DNA of 64,000 bases from Mucilaginibacter ginsenosidivorax. GTDB lineage: Bacteria; Bacteroidota; Bacteroidia; Sphingobacteriales; Sphingobacteriaceae. Where the stretch lies: the NCBI RefSeq assembly GCF_007971525.1, contig NZ_CP042437.1, positions 1,054,001 to 1,118,000 of the forward strand. The letters are read 5' to 3'. A program made the position numbers and the translations under genes. Positions 38,598 through 48,572 of this stretch are shown piece after piece (within the stretch, counting starts at the first letter, position 1; each line of letters begins with the position of its first letter). The notes beneath the pieces are model-generated. The model was given only the letters and a program-made list of their open reading frames with translations. It was not told the origin of the DNA and ran no database searches.

Positions 38598-39206
38598 ATG
38601 AACTATCCCCAACAAACAGATGAAGATTTATTTGCAGCAGTTAAACGCCATGATAAAAAAGCGTTTAACCAGCTTTATGATCGTTATTGGGAGGTGGTTT
38701 ATAAAAAAGCCTTTTCGTACTTACATGATACCGAGTCCTGTATGGGTATTGTGAACGACATATTTGTTAATATATGGGAAAAGAGAGAGGTGCTAAACAT
38801 TATCACATTCAAAAATTACCTCACAGCTGCTGCCCGATACCGCGTATACAATTCCATCAAAGCAAACAACACATCACAATTGAAATATGTTGAAGACTAT
38901 GAAAAGCTGGATGATTTAAGTGTTGTATATAACAATGCCGAAAGCAATTTCGAGGTTAATGAATTAAGCACTGATCTGGACAAACTGCTGGACAAACTGC
39001 CGGCAAGGTGTAAAGAGATCTTCCTTTTGAGCAGGGTTAGCCAACTGACAAATGCCGAGATCGCCGAACGGCTGTCCATTTCAAAAAGGGCCGTCGAAAA
39101 CCAAATTTCCCTGGCTGTCAAATATCTGAAACCACATTTCAAGCATTATCCAACGGTATTAATTGTTGCAAAATTGATTCTTGTACATGCCAGGCTCCGG
39201 TTGTGA
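38598..39206 (+). CDS. ECF RNA polymerase sigma factor
   Basis: A 202-residue extracytoplasmic-function sigma factor. Sigma region 2 spans about residues 15-80 (FNQLYDRYWEVVYKKAFSYL, DIFVNIWEKRE). Region 4 spans about 130-190 (LPARCKEIFLLSRVSQLTN, AEIAERLSISKRAVENQI). The usual AEDIVQ of region 2.2 is CMGIVND here, a mild deviation. It is divergent from FecR, 171 bp between the likely starts, the common cell-surface signalling arrangement. It should activate SusC 2/SusD 2 and perhaps GH31. Confidence 0.93.
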   Translation: MNYPQQTDEDLFAAVKRHDKKAFNQLYDRYWEVVYKKAFSYLHDTESCMGIVNDIFVNIWEKREVLNIITFKNYLTAAARYRVYNSIKANNTSQLKYVEDYEKLDDLSVVYNNAESNFEVNELSTDLDKLLDKLPARCKEIFLLSRVSQLTNAEIAERLSISKRAVENQISLAVKYLKPHFKHYPTVLIVAKLILVHARLRL

Positions 39207-39233
39207 GTTATAATCATGATGTTTCTATTCAAG

Positions 39234-39272
39234 CATCAAAAGCCGGTATCAAAAACTCACCGGCCCTTGATG
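39234..39272. terminator. Convergent terminator between sigma and GH31
   Basis: CATCAA-aa-GCCGGT (39234-39247) pairs with ACCGGC-cc-TTGATG (39259-39272): a 12-bp stem with a 2x2 internal loop. It is centred in the 88-bp gap between two convergent genes, with T-rich sequence (GCTTTTTACC) on the plus side. It probably serves both. Confidence 0.75.
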
Positions 39273-39294
39273 ATATATGCTTTTTACCATTTGA

Positions 39295-41460
39295 TCACAT
39301 CTGCACCAAAACACCTTGTTTTAAGCTCCCCGTTTCGCTATACTCCTTGCCATCTTTCAGAACAATGACCTTCAAATGCGCAACCTGCTCATTGATTGGG
39401 TAACTACCCTCATGTGCAACTACATGGAGGATAGTTTTGCTGCCGCTTTTTTTAGCCCGAAATTTCAGCCTGCTGAAATTACCTTTATTAAATTCCCAGC
39501 CCTCCCCGCTGTCCCAGTACAGTTCGCCGGTTGCATTGCCACGGCTATCGGGATTAACAAATAGCGTCAAAGTTTCCAGTGATTTTTCCCCGGTATTTTG
39601 AATAATGTTTCCAGCCGGAATAATAGCCCCGCTTTTTAGCAATAACTTAGCCTGATAGGGGTCCGACTGCTCGCCATCAACAAGCGATATTTTTTCCCAT
39701 TTTCCGGCAGGCAATTTTGGTTCTTTGGCAAAAGAAGGGACTACCAACAGGTTGCTGCCTAATAAGAATGTCTGTTCCTCGTCCCTCAGGCTCAGGTCCT
39801 TAGGATCGGCAAAAAACGAAGGCTGCATTACCGGCAACCCTGTTTTATGGGCATTGTAAAACAAAGTATAAAACAACGGCAACAAACGATACCGGCGACT
39901 GATTGCGATCCTGGATGTCTCTTCTACAGCGCCCCCAAAAGCCCATGGCTCCTTATTATTCGTCCCGGCACAGGCATGACCGCGGGCAAAAGGCAAAAAC
40001 ACCCCAAAGCCAAGCCATTTGGCCCACAAATCAGGACTGGTATTGCCCAAAAAACCGCCAATATCCGGCCCACTAAACGGTTGACCTGATAAACCAAGGG
40101 TGATGCACATCGGAACAGAAACCTTCATAAACCGCTCATCGGCCAGGTTATCGCCTGTCCAGGTTGCGGCAAAGCGTTGGCCTCCTAATAAATTGGCCCT
40201 TGTTAAAATAAAGGGTCGCTTACCGGGGTTTGCAGCCATCACTCCCTGCCGTGTAGCTTGTACCATTAACCGGCCATAAGCGTTATGATAAAGCAAATGC
40301 GGGCCGGCGGGTAATGAGCCGCCGCCGCGATGTTGATTAGTATAAGGCATTGTTCCCAGGCGCTGGTCTTTTGGCAAAGCTTCATCATTAACCGCCGGCT
40401 CGTTCATATCGTTCCACACGCCATCTACACCGGTTGCCATAAACTGCTTGTACAAACCGGCCCACCAGTCGCGGCAATCGGGCATGGTAAAATCAGGAAA
40501 AGCACAGTCTCCCGGCCAAACTTTTCCATGATATTCCCGCCCGCCAACATCTTTAACCCAGATATCTTTAGCTGAGCCAGACCTGTAAACAGCATAGGTA
40601 CTATCAGCCTTAACTCCGGGGTCGATCATAAAAACGGAATGAAAACCTTTAGCATGAAGATAGTTGTTCAACCGTTTAGGATTAGGAAAATTGGTTTTAT
40701 TGAATGTAAAAACACGAAAACCTTCCATATAGTCGATGTCCATCCAAATGGCGTCGCAGGGTATTTGCTTTTCCCGAAAAGTATCGGCAATTTCTTTTAC
40801 CTGCTGCTCAGAAGCATAAGAAAAGCGGCATTGCTGATAGCCCAATGACCACCTTGGAGGCATTTCGATAGTACCGGTCAATTCAGCCAATCCCTTAACT
40901 ACCTCTTGCGGCGATTTGCGGTCGATCACAAAAACACGAAATAGTGCACCTTCTGTATTGAAAGCTATTGCTTTTGAATCCGTTTTCAGCCCGGCCTTCC
41001 AATAGCTATCAAAAAGTATCCCGAAGGCGGTACCATCTTTCCTTACCCCCAACACCCAGGGATGCGTTTGGTAAAGCCGCTTTCCACCGTCTGTACCATA
41101 AGCTCCGTTATCCGTGTTCCAGAGTTTTATGGTTTGGCCATTTCGTAATAAAGGGCCCGTAACTTCGCCGCCGCCATACAGGCTGATATCGCCCTGCAGA
41201 TGGACAACAGCGCTGGCTTTACCTTCATTAAAAGAAAATTCAGGTACGATATGCCACCCGGCGGGAAGCGCCTTTTTTATAACGGGTTCCTTTTGAAGCA
41301 TAAGGGATGGCACGAGAGAAGCATCGAAACCTTCGGGAATAAATTCTGCAATGGAATGCCCAATGAGCCCGGATTGCCGGATAGGTATATTTTTTGCCTT
41401 AACCGAAGCGAAGACCAGCAAAAAAATGAGAAAAAGATAATACCTGGAAGATGTTGTCAT
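39295..41460 (-). CDS. GH31 alpha-glucosidase
   Basis: Secreted 721-residue retaining alpha-glycosidase, signal peptide to about residue 22. N-terminal beta domain (YGGGEVTGPLLRNG), then the TIM barrel with WMDIDYMEGFRVFTFNKTNF. The nucleophile is D351 in GVWNDMNEP and the acid/base is D437 in TWTGDN. HACAGTNNKEPW and a C-terminal beta region follow. These motifs are those of classical alpha-glucosidases. It is convergent with the sigma gene and divergent from the SusR-like gene. With that regulator and SusC/SusD 3 it suggests breakdown of an alpha-glucan. A TGAGATTTT box lies about 160 bp upstream. Confidence 0.92.
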   Translation of the reverse strand: MTTSSRYYLFLIFLLVFASVKAKNIPIRQSGLIGHSIAEFIPEGFDASLVPSLMLQKEPVIKKALPAGWHIVPEFSFNEGKASAVVHLQGDISLYGGGEVTGPLLRNGQTIKLWNTDNGAYGTDGGKRLYQTHPWVLGVRKDGTAFGILFDSYWKAGLKTDSKAIAFNTEGALFRVFVIDRKSPQEVVKGLAELTGTIEMPPRWSLGYQQCRFSYASEQQVKEIADTFREKQIPCDAIWMDIDYMEGFRVFTFNKTNFPNPKRLNNYLHAKGFHSVFMIDPGVKADSTYAVYRSGSAKDIWVKDVGGREYHGKVWPGDCAFPDFTMPDCRDWWAGLYKQFMATGVDGVWNDMNEPAVNDEALPKDQRLGTMPYTNQHRGGGSLPAGPHLLYHNAYGRLMVQATRQGVMAANPGKRPFILTRANLLGGQRFAATWTGDNLADERFMKVSVPMCITLGLSGQPFSGPDIGGFLGNTSPDLWAKWLGFGVFLPFARGHACAGTNNKEPWAFGGAVEETSRIAISRRYRLLPLFYTLFYNAHKTGLPVMQPSFFADPKDLSLRDEEQTFLLGSNLLVVPSFAKEPKLPAGKWEKISLVDGEQSDPYQAKLLLKSGAIIPAGNIIQNTGEKSLETLTLFVNPDSRGNATGELYWDSGEGWEFNKGNFSRLKFRAKKSGSKTILHVVAHEGSYPINEQVAHLKVIVLKDGKEYSETGSLKQGVLVQM

Positions 41461-41607
41461 ATAAAGTTTATAGTTGATGGATACTAAAGTTGAACGCCAG
41501 GATCAAAGTAAAACATGAACCCAACATCTTCAGTATCGCTAAGTTTATATAACCAAAAAAATCCAATATAAAAAAACATCAACTTTCTAATTATAAGATA
41601 CTTAAAC

Positions 41608-41631
41608 AAAAATCACACACGGAAAATCTCA
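41608..41631 (-). promoter_or_regulatory. TGAGATTTT/TGTGATTTT repeat upstream of GH31 (alpha-glucosidase)
   Basis: On the minus strand TGAGATTTT and TGTGATTTT lie in direct repeat, 14 bp start to start, about 160 bp upstream of the GH31 start and 230 bp from the divergent SusR-like start. The same two words occur in the same order upstream of SusC 3 (48488-48525). Candidate site for the SusR-like regulator. Confidence 0.4.
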
Positions 41632-41664
41632 TAAAAATGGCTTGTTTAGGGGCCGTCTGAAGTA

Positions 41665-41680
41665 GAAAACGATTGTTTTC
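41665..41680. promoter_or_regulatory. Perfect palindrome in the GH31 / SusR-like divergent region
   Basis: GAAAAC-GATT-GTTTTC is a perfect 6-bp inverted repeat in the 397-bp region between the divergent GH31 and SusR-like genes. It may be an operator. The rest of this region shows no coding frame; the TGAGATTTT repeat at 41608-41631 is its other feature. Confidence 0.35.
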
Positions 41681-41857
41681 GAACAGATAGAATACTATTG
41701 AAAATTGAGGTTGTGCATTTTAGGTGTAATTTTATCACCGTTTGCACAAAGTATTCTTCTTTTTGTTTACAAACCTGGTTTTGGAACAATGTATATGCCA
41801 TACCCTATACTTATAGTACACATGGACACCGGCCGAAACAGCTCGAATTAATACACG

Positions 41858-43492
41858 TTGATAATGAAGAAAAATCTACTATCCGTCATTATATTTTTAT
41901 TGATAGCCCCCAGCTGTTACCCCCAGGCGCTGAGATCTGACAAAATATTAACGACCCTTAAATCGGAACTTGAAAAGGAACACCTTTATGATCTTAATAA
42001 GGAAAAACGGATAAAACAACTACGCAATGAGCTCGATCACACAGACATTAAAAACTTCAATAACCGATACGCCCTTTGCGGCCGGATATTCGAAGAGTAC
42101 CATTCTTTCAAATTTGATTCGGCTTTCGTATATGTGAGGAAAATGATTACCCTTTCGGAGAAATTTAACCAACCTGAAAACCTGATCAAAAGCAAAATAT
42201 TACTCGGCAGCACTTTACTCAATTCAGGTTTTTACAAAGAGGCATTTGATATTGTTACAACCATTAATGTAAATGGCTTATCAGATTCATTGAAATCAGA
42301 TTATCTGAACCTGTGTGCAAGGTTAAACGCAGGAATTGGCGACTATGATAATGACGCCTATTTTTCGAAAATTTATCGCCAGCGCTCGGACCAGGATTTT
42401 AAAAGCGCAGAAATTACCACCCCCTCAAATGATTTCGAGAAGACGATCAATTTAGCCTTCCAACCTGATTCTGTCAGGGACAAAAAACTCACACCCAACT
42501 TTTACTATAACTTTATCACCGGCCGCGGCCTGTCCCAACACAAGATTGCTATGGTAGCCACCCGGCTAAGCTTTGCCTACACCGGCGATGACCGGATTTT
42601 ATTCCTGGCACTTGCCGCTATAAACGATGTGCGGTCATCAACAAAAGAAACACTTGCGATATTCCTGCTCGGACAGGAATTGTTTCAATTGAACCGAACA
42701 GATGATGCTTATATCATGATGCAACACGCAGTAAAAAATGCCCGGTTTTATGGGGCAAGGAACCGCGAAGTACAGATAGAATCGATCCTGCCGCTTGTTG
42801 CCGGTAAGGTAATTGACCAGAAACAACATGAAAGGGATAAACTGTTAATAGGTTTCCTGATATTCCTGATTGTTGCTGTAATACTTGTTTTTGTATTGGT
42901 GGTATACCGGAGGCAGATGCAGCGGATAAAAAGTAACGAACGCGTGATTAAGGAAATAAACAACGAACTAAAAAGCATTAATGGTAAGCTATTGGAATCA
43001 TCGCGGATCAAAGAGGAATTTATTGGCTTGTTCTTTAAAACCTGCTCATCCTATATTGAAACGCTTGATAAAGTTAAACGCAGGGCGCAACATAATATCA
43101 AGCTTGGCAAATATAATGATGCTAACATTGTGCTGGAAAAAGTTCAGATCGACAAAGAAAAAGCTCAGTTGTATGATACTTTAGATACGATGTTTTTAAC
43201 CCTATTTCCCAATTTTGTAACTTCTTTTAATGCGCTGTTAAAAACGGAAGACCAGATTTGGCCCAAAACCGGCGAAATGTTAAATGCCACCCTCCGGATT
43301 TTTGCGCTGGTTAGGTTGGGCGTAAGCGAATTGGAAACTATTGCCAAAATCCTTGATTACAGCGTAAGCACAGTATATACTTATAAAAACCGCGTAAAAG
43401 TCAAGGCATTGGTGCCTGCCGAAGATTTTGAACGAAAAATAATGGAGATAAAGTTTATTGACGATTTACAATCCATAAACACATCATCATAA
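41858..43492 (+). CDS. SusR-like membrane-anchored transcriptional regulator
   Basis: A 544-residue regulator with an N-terminal signal segment (start at Met3, 41864, is equally likely). It has a periplasmic TPR-like helical region (about 30-320), one transmembrane helix (LIGFLIFLIVAVILVFVLVV, about 325-347) and a coiled coil (about 350-385). The cytosolic C-terminal part contains a helix-turn-helix (LETIAKILDYSVSTVYTYKN). This is the layout of SusR of the Bacteroides starch system (DUF6377 type). It sits between an alpha-glucosidase and a SusC/SusD pair and most likely senses an alpha-glucan oligosaccharide and activates both. There is no evident histidine kinase domain. Confidence 0.85.
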   Translation: MIMKKNLLSVIIFLLIAPSCYPQALRSDKILTTLKSELEKEHLYDLNKEKRIKQLRNELDHTDIKNFNNRYALCGRIFEEYHSFKFDSAFVYVRKMITLSEKFNQPENLIKSKILLGSTLLNSGFYKEAFDIVTTINVNGLSDSLKSDYLNLCARLNAGIGDYDNDAYFSKIYRQRSDQDFKSAEITTPSNDFEKTINLAFQPDSVRDKKLTPNFYYNFITGRGLSQHKIAMVATRLSFAYTGDDRILFLALAAINDVRSSTKETLAIFLLGQELFQLNRTDDAYIMMQHAVKNARFYGARNREVQIESILPLVAGKVIDQKQHERDKLLIGFLIFLIVAVILVFVLVVYRRQMQRIKSNERVIKEINNELKSINGKLLESSRIKEEFIGLFFKTCSSYIETLDKVKRRAQHNIKLGKYNDANIVLEKVQIDKEKAQLYDTLDTMFLTLFPNFVTSFNALLKTEDQIWPKTGEMLNATLRIFALVRLGVSELETIAKILDYSVSTVYTYKNRVKVKALVPAEDFERKIMEIKFIDDLQSINTSS

Positions 43493-43511
43493 AATCTAAA
43501 GATATCAAAAT

Positions 43512-43551
43512 AAAACAGCCACCAGACATCATTACAATCGGCGGCTGTTTT
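43512..43551. terminator. Convergent terminator between SusR-like and SusD 3
   Basis: AAAACAGCC (43512-43520) and GGCTGTTTT (43543-43551) form a perfect 9-bp stem, with an A-tract on one side and a T-tract on the other. It fills the 73-bp gap between the two convergent genes and can stop transcription from both. Confidence 0.85.
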
Positions 43552-43565
43552 GTTAAATAACTGAG

Positions 43566-45296
43566 TTAATAACCCGGATTTTGTTTGAATTGCGGGTTAA
43601 CATTCATAATGTCGCGGCCAATCGGAAAAATCTCCGTGTGTTTATCACCGTCGGCTTTTTTGTCCCACCAGGTCCCTGTGTTAAATACTCCCCAACGGAT
43701 AAGGTCGGTACGCCTCCGGTTTTCACCAATAAATTCCCTTCCCCATTCATCCAGCATTTCCTGGTCGGTCAGTTGGCTACCATCAGATTTATAAAGACTT
43801 GATGAACCATCCGGGTAATTTCGTCGCCGTACCTGGTTCAGATAACCAGCGGCACCGGCTTTATCCCCTGCACGGTAACGGCATTCGGCCAGGGTATAGT
43901 AAATCTCCGAAAGGCGGATCTCCGCGTAAGCCGAGGTAATCCGGTTCGGATCTGGCGTTGGGTAAAACGGATATTTTACCAGGAACACCCCCGAGTTATG
44001 ATCGGCATGGTTCATGTCCGATTCCTTGTCGGCAATTTTGATTCCGGGTTTTGCTCCAAGGAACATCCCCACCTGGTCGCGGATGAACAGTGGATATGGG
44101 CCTTTATTGCCTTTTACCGTATCCGTACGGCTTACACCGTTTACCAAATGGGTGTAAGGCAGATACCCAAACAGGAACATACCCTCACGCGTACTGTTAC
44201 CCAGGTTTTTATACTTTTTTAAACGCAGGTCATCCGGATACTTCTGAAACTTAACAAAGGGCTTGCCCAATTGAAAAGTATATTCAACGCTATCCACATC
44301 CCGGCCGGGCTGTAACGCGTAACGCGGATTTGACTGACTAAAGTCGGTAAAACCACAGTATAGCGGTGCCGCATCATATGTCATCCCCCAAAAAAACATC
44401 CCGCCGTCGTACTGCCAGTGCGTACGTGCCAATGAACCCGGAAAGCCGTAGATCACCTCTGAGTTTAAAGTGGTGTTGGTATAATCAAAAGGCGCATCCC
44501 ATCGCGTATCAAGCTGGTAAGCGCCATATTTGCCGCCGATGATATCCCGGCAAATGGCCTCACACTCGGCGTATTTATCGGTACCGATATAAACTTTAGC
44601 GTTGAGGTAAAGGCGGGCCAACAATGCTGCGGCCCCGGCCTTAGTCCACCGCCCTATACCCGGGGCTCCAAGTTGCTGCCGGGTAGGCAGGCCGTCGATG
44701 GCGCTTTTCAGTTCTGATTCAATATAGCTGAATATTTCCTGCGGGCTTGACTGCGGGTTACCGTGGGTGGCGGTTTTCACATCGGTAACAATCTCGATGT
44801 TACGATAAAAATCAAAAGCCCTTAAGTAAAACCAGGCCCGCAATGTATGCAGCTCCGCTTTGAAGTCGGTTAATTCAGCATCCGTAACACTGAGCTTTGA
44901 AGGGTCTTTGATGCCTTCCATATCTGTCAATGAATTGGTTGCCAATACAATACCCTGGTAAAAGTTTGTCCAGGCGCCGCTGGTAAAGCCATCAGTTATG
45001 GTCCAGGTATGGTAGTGCATACGCTGATAATAACCGCCGTCCTGCCAGTCGCCCTGGCGATTGTAAGTACCTATTTCATCTGTGCAGTCTTCGCTTGCCG
45101 CATAAACGTCATTACCCTGTATGCTCCAGTAAGCGTGCTCAAACGGGCGTAGGAAATCCCTTATCACATCATCCCGCCGGCTCAGGAAGCTGGCAGCATC
45201 TACCTTATCATATACGTGTTCATCCAGTTTGGTACAGCTGCCGGTCAGCATGGCCGACAGTAAAACACCTCCGATATATAGTTTATATTTTTTCAT
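43566..45296 (-). CDS. susD-like: SusD-family lipoprotein (pair 3)
   Basis: A 576-residue surface glycan-binding lipoprotein. The lipobox LTGSC gives C21, followed by TKLDEHVYDKV. Helical core with FKAELHTLRAWFYLRAFDFY and KAGAAALLARLYLNAKVYIG. C-terminal segment with EIRLSEIYYTLAECRYRAGD and ENRRRTDLIRWGVF, ending FKQNPGY. It follows SusC 3 by 11 bp. Placed downstream of a SusR-like gene, it is expected to bind an alpha-glucan, but SusD sequences alone do not show ligand. Confidence 0.95.
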   Translation of the reverse strand: MKKYKLYIGGVLLSAMLTGSCTKLDEHVYDKVDAASFLSRRDDVIRDFLRPFEHAYWSIQGNDVYAASEDCTDEIGTYNRQGDWQDGGYYQRMHYHTWTITDGFTSGAWTNFYQGIVLATNSLTDMEGIKDPSKLSVTDAELTDFKAELHTLRAWFYLRAFDFYRNIEIVTDVKTATHGNPQSSPQEIFSYIESELKSAIDGLPTRQQLGAPGIGRWTKAGAAALLARLYLNAKVYIGTDKYAECEAICRDIIGGKYGAYQLDTRWDAPFDYTNTTLNSEVIYGFPGSLARTHWQYDGGMFFWGMTYDAAPLYCGFTDFSQSNPRYALQPGRDVDSVEYTFQLGKPFVKFQKYPDDLRLKKYKNLGNSTREGMFLFGYLPYTHLVNGVSRTDTVKGNKGPYPLFIRDQVGMFLGAKPGIKIADKESDMNHADHNSGVFLVKYPFYPTPDPNRITSAYAEIRLSEIYYTLAECRYRAGDKAGAAGYLNQVRRRNYPDGSSSLYKSDGSQLTDQEMLDEWGREFIGENRRRTDLIRWGVFNTGTWWDKKADGDKHTEIFPIGRDIMNVNPQFKQNPGY

Positions 45297-45307
45297 GTCT
45301 TTCAGAT

Positions 45308-48295
45308 TTAAAAGGTTGCCTGCAGGCCAAGGATTAATTGAAGTGTAGCCGGATAATAGTTCAGTGAAGTATTCACACCCGGTGTAAGCCCATTAACATT
45401 CACCAGGTCGGGATCACCTCCGGTAAACCCGGTAAACGTGTGCAGGTTTCTGCCTGTGGCATAAACACGTATTGATTTGAGGTATTTGATTTTAAACGGC
45501 TGGGTATAACCTAAGGCCACATTATCTATTTTTACAAACGAGCCATTCTCCAGAAAATAGTCGGACGCGATGGCGGTTGTTGCCGGGTTGGTTAGCAAAG
45601 AATATTTGCTTTTGCCATTGTAGGCCGATTTAAGCACGTTAGCATCGCTCTGGCTTGATGGTGTACCGATGTAAAATGCCGCGGTATTAAATATTTTATA
45701 GCCAAATGTACCGCGCAGGAAAATCCCCATATCAAACCTTTTGTACCTGAAGGTATTGCCTATTGAGCCTGTAAACTTCGGCAAACCGTTGCCTACAAAT
45801 TGCTTATCATCCGACGATGCCTGGTTGGCCTGAACTATGGTACCATCTTTTTTATAAACCTGTAAGGCGCCATCTTTATTCACCCCTGCAGAACGTAGTG
45901 TATAAAACTCGCCTATGCTACGGCCTTCCTGAATGCGCTGTATATTACCCGGAGAGCCCGGAGCAGGCAAACCAGCCAGCTCCACAAAGGGTGTGCCTTT
46001 ATAAACGTTGTTAGAAAACGAAATGAACTTATTACGATTGTAAGCCAGCGCGGCGGTTATATTATAGCCAAATTCCGTATTTCTGATAACAGATCCGTTC
46101 AGTGCCAGCTCTAATCCGTAATTTTTCATTGTGCCTACGTTAGCGAAGGTTTGCGACTGAGAATTTGGCGGCAATGGCACGTTATAATACCCCAGTAAGT
46201 CCTTGTTTTTACGGATGTAATAATCCAGTGAGCCCGAGATCCGATTATCCAGTATAGAAAAGTCAATACCTGCGTTGAAATTGATCGACTTTTCCCATTT
46301 CAAATCCGGATTAACATTTGAAGTAGGGCCATAAACCTGGTAAACCTGCCCGTTATACGGGAAATAGCCTGCGCCACCATATAAAAGCAGGGAAAGATAG
46401 TTATCGAAATCCTGATTACCAGTAATGCCGTAATCTGCACGTAACTTAAGGTCGTTTATCCATGGAAGTGCACCTTTCATGAAATTTTCTTCAGAAACGC
46501 GCCATGCGCCCGAAACAGCAGGAAAATTGCCCCATTTGTTTTTAATACCAAACTTGGATGATCCTTCACGGCGCAAGCTGGCTGTCAAAATGTAACGATT
46601 ATTGAAATCATAATTTAAACGACCGAAGAATGAGATCAATGTAGAACCATTTTGAGTTGAACTTACAGCCGATTGTCCCTGGCCCGCGGCACCGCCATTA
46701 TACAGCCCGGAGCCAAGGTTATTCCACAGGTATGAATCAAATGGAAAATCATAATTCTGGGCATAAAAGGTGTTGTAATTATATAATGTATAAGAATAGC
46801 CACCCAATGCTTTGATGTGATTTCGGCCCAGGTTAAACGAGTAATTACCCGTCCATTCAACATTTTTCTGATCGTTTTCTTCCTGCCGCTGCGACGCGAA
46901 GTTGGTTTGGGTTATTTTACCGGCGTGCACAATTGATGATAGCGTTGAGGGTGTGAAGTTCAGGCTCCTCACCGACCGGCTGATCTCAGATACGGTTACC
47001 GTTGTGCTCAGGTTTTTCAGGATGTTCACCCTTAACGATCCGTTAATGTCCATCTCTTTAATTTGCGCTTCTGATTTAATCACATTTGCATTCTCAACCG
47101 GGTTATTGGAGAAGAAACCGGTATTGATATAGTTATACTTCCCAGCGGTATCATAGATGGGGTAAGTTGGGTTTAAGGTAAGCGCATTGTTAAAATTGCC
47201 CTGGTCGGAATTCTTGGTATTCATGTACCTGGGAGCAATATTCAATGTTGCTATAAACACGCCATTATCAGAAGTATGGTTCACATTGATCCTTGCACCA
47301 TACTCTTTTTTATGTGCGCGCAGGTCAATACCATCGGCATTACGATAATCGGCCGATGCAAAGTAATTCGTTTTACCAGAACCGCCCGACAATTGAACCG
47401 TGTGTTTTTGAGCAAAAGCCGGCGAATTGGTGACCGCGTCCATCCAGTTTGTTTTGGCACCATAATCCTGCCCCTGACTATTTTTTACCCTGTCGGCAAT
47501 AAACTCATCGGGGGTAAGGTTTTGCAGCCGGTTGGTTAAATAGTCGAAACTGGCATAACCTTCATAAAACGTGCGCGCTTGTGACGAGCCTTTTTTGGTG
47601 GTAATAATAATAACACCGTTACTTCCCCTTGTTCCGTAAATAGCAGAAGCGGCCCCACCTTTAAGCACATCTATACTTTCTATATCATTTTGGTTGATAT
47701 TATCGATATTGCCTCCTGGTACACCGTTTACCACGTATAGCGGCCCTAAACCGGCATTACGCGACGATACGCCCCGCAACTGTACGTTAGGCGATGAATT
47801 TGGATCGGCGCCGGCTGTATTAGTGATGCTAAGGCCGGCAACTTTGCCCTGCAATGACATTAAAGGGCTGTTTGACGCCACAGGAAGCAGGTCTTTTGAT
47901 GAAACGTGTGTGATAGCGCTTGACACCTCGCGCTTGTCGAGCGTTCCGTATCCAACGCTTACTACAACAACTTCCCGGAGTGAATTACTCGCGGCAGCAA
48001 GTGCCACGTTTAAAGTAGCATCCTGAGTTATCGGTACCTCGCGGGTAGCATAACCGACATAAGAGAAAGAGATAGTTTTTGCGGATGCCGGTACATTAAG
48101 TGTATAAACACCCTTAGCGTTAGATGTAGTGCCGACCGATATACCGGTTACCACCACGCTAACACCCGGTAAAGGCGTGCCATCGGCTACATCCGTAACG
48201 GTACCAGATATAGTTCTGTTCTGAGCCAGCACAGGTGCGGTAAATATACAACAGAGCGCTAACGCGCTTAGTCTGAGTAAAATTTTCTTGTACAT
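45308..48295 (-). CDS. susC-like: SusC-family TonB-dependent transporter (pair 3)
   Basis: A 995-residue outer-membrane importer. Signal peptide to about residue 24 (AQNRT), carboxypeptidase-D-like domain (ISGTVTDVADGTPLPGVSVV), plug with VVVSVGYGTLDKREVSSAI and SNGVIIITTKKG, then the barrel ending in LQLILGLQATF, with the terminal aromatic expected of barrels. No STN domain, unlike SusC 2, so it is not a partner of the FecR/sigma pair; the SusR-like protein is the likely regulator. Two TGAGATTTT boxes lie 190-300 bp upstream. Confidence 0.96.
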   Translation of the reverse strand: MYKKILLRLSALALCCIFTAPVLAQNRTISGTVTDVADGTPLPGVSVVVTGISVGTTSNAKGVYTLNVPASAKTISFSYVGYATREVPITQDATLNVALAAASNSLREVVVVSVGYGTLDKREVSSAITHVSSKDLLPVASNSPLMSLQGKVAGLSITNTAGADPNSSPNVQLRGVSSRNAGLGPLYVVNGVPGGNIDNINQNDIESIDVLKGGAASAIYGTRGSNGVIIITTKKGSSQARTFYEGYASFDYLTNRLQNLTPDEFIADRVKNSQGQDYGAKTNWMDAVTNSPAFAQKHTVQLSGGSGKTNYFASADYRNADGIDLRAHKKEYGARINVNHTSDNGVFIATLNIAPRYMNTKNSDQGNFNNALTLNPTYPIYDTAGKYNYINTGFFSNNPVENANVIKSEAQIKEMDINGSLRVNILKNLSTTVTVSEISRSVRSLNFTPSTLSSIVHAGKITQTNFASQRQEENDQKNVEWTGNYSFNLGRNHIKALGGYSYTLYNYNTFYAQNYDFPFDSYLWNNLGSGLYNGGAAGQGQSAVSSTQNGSTLISFFGRLNYDFNNRYILTASLRREGSSKFGIKNKWGNFPAVSGAWRVSEENFMKGALPWINDLKLRADYGITGNQDFDNYLSLLLYGGAGYFPYNGQVYQVYGPTSNVNPDLKWEKSINFNAGIDFSILDNRISGSLDYYIRKNKDLLGYYNVPLPPNSQSQTFANVGTMKNYGLELALNGSVIRNTEFGYNITAALAYNRNKFISFSNNVYKGTPFVELAGLPAPGSPGNIQRIQEGRSIGEFYTLRSAGVNKDGALQVYKKDGTIVQANQASSDDKQFVGNGLPKFTGSIGNTFRYKRFDMGIFLRGTFGYKIFNTAAFYIGTPSSQSDANVLKSAYNGKSKYSLLTNPATTAIASDYFLENGSFVKIDNVALGYTQPFKIKYLKSIRVYATGRNLHTFTGFTGGDPDLVNVNGLTPGVNTSLNYYPATLQLILGLQATF

Positions 48296-48487
48296 AAAAG
48301 GAAGTTATAAATTGGTTTTTGAGGTTAAATTGGCCCGGAAATAACGCCTCGGGCCACGGCGAAAAGCGTACCATAAAGGAGGTGAATGTGTCCTGTTCTC
48401 TGTTTTCATGATGTTAGATTTTGTTGGTTGTTCGGCGTGGCAGATCGCCGATTGGTTGGTTGTGAAATTAGAAAGTAACCATTTATA

Positions 48488-48525
48488 AAATCACAATCCT
48501 GGTTTCAGCCAGGAGAAAATCTCAG
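48488..48525 (-). promoter_or_regulatory. TGAGATTTT/TGTGATTTT pair upstream of SusC 3
   Basis: On the minus strand TGAGATTTT (48517-48525) is followed by TGTGATTTT (48488-48496), 29 bp start to start, with the small hairpin CCTGG/CCAGG between. The same two words in the same order occur upstream of the alpha-glucosidase GH31 (41608-41631), there 14 bp apart. Confidence 0.4.
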
Positions 48526-48572
48526 AGAAATAAAATACAAAATACTGTATACAAGCACGATAACATCGCTCG

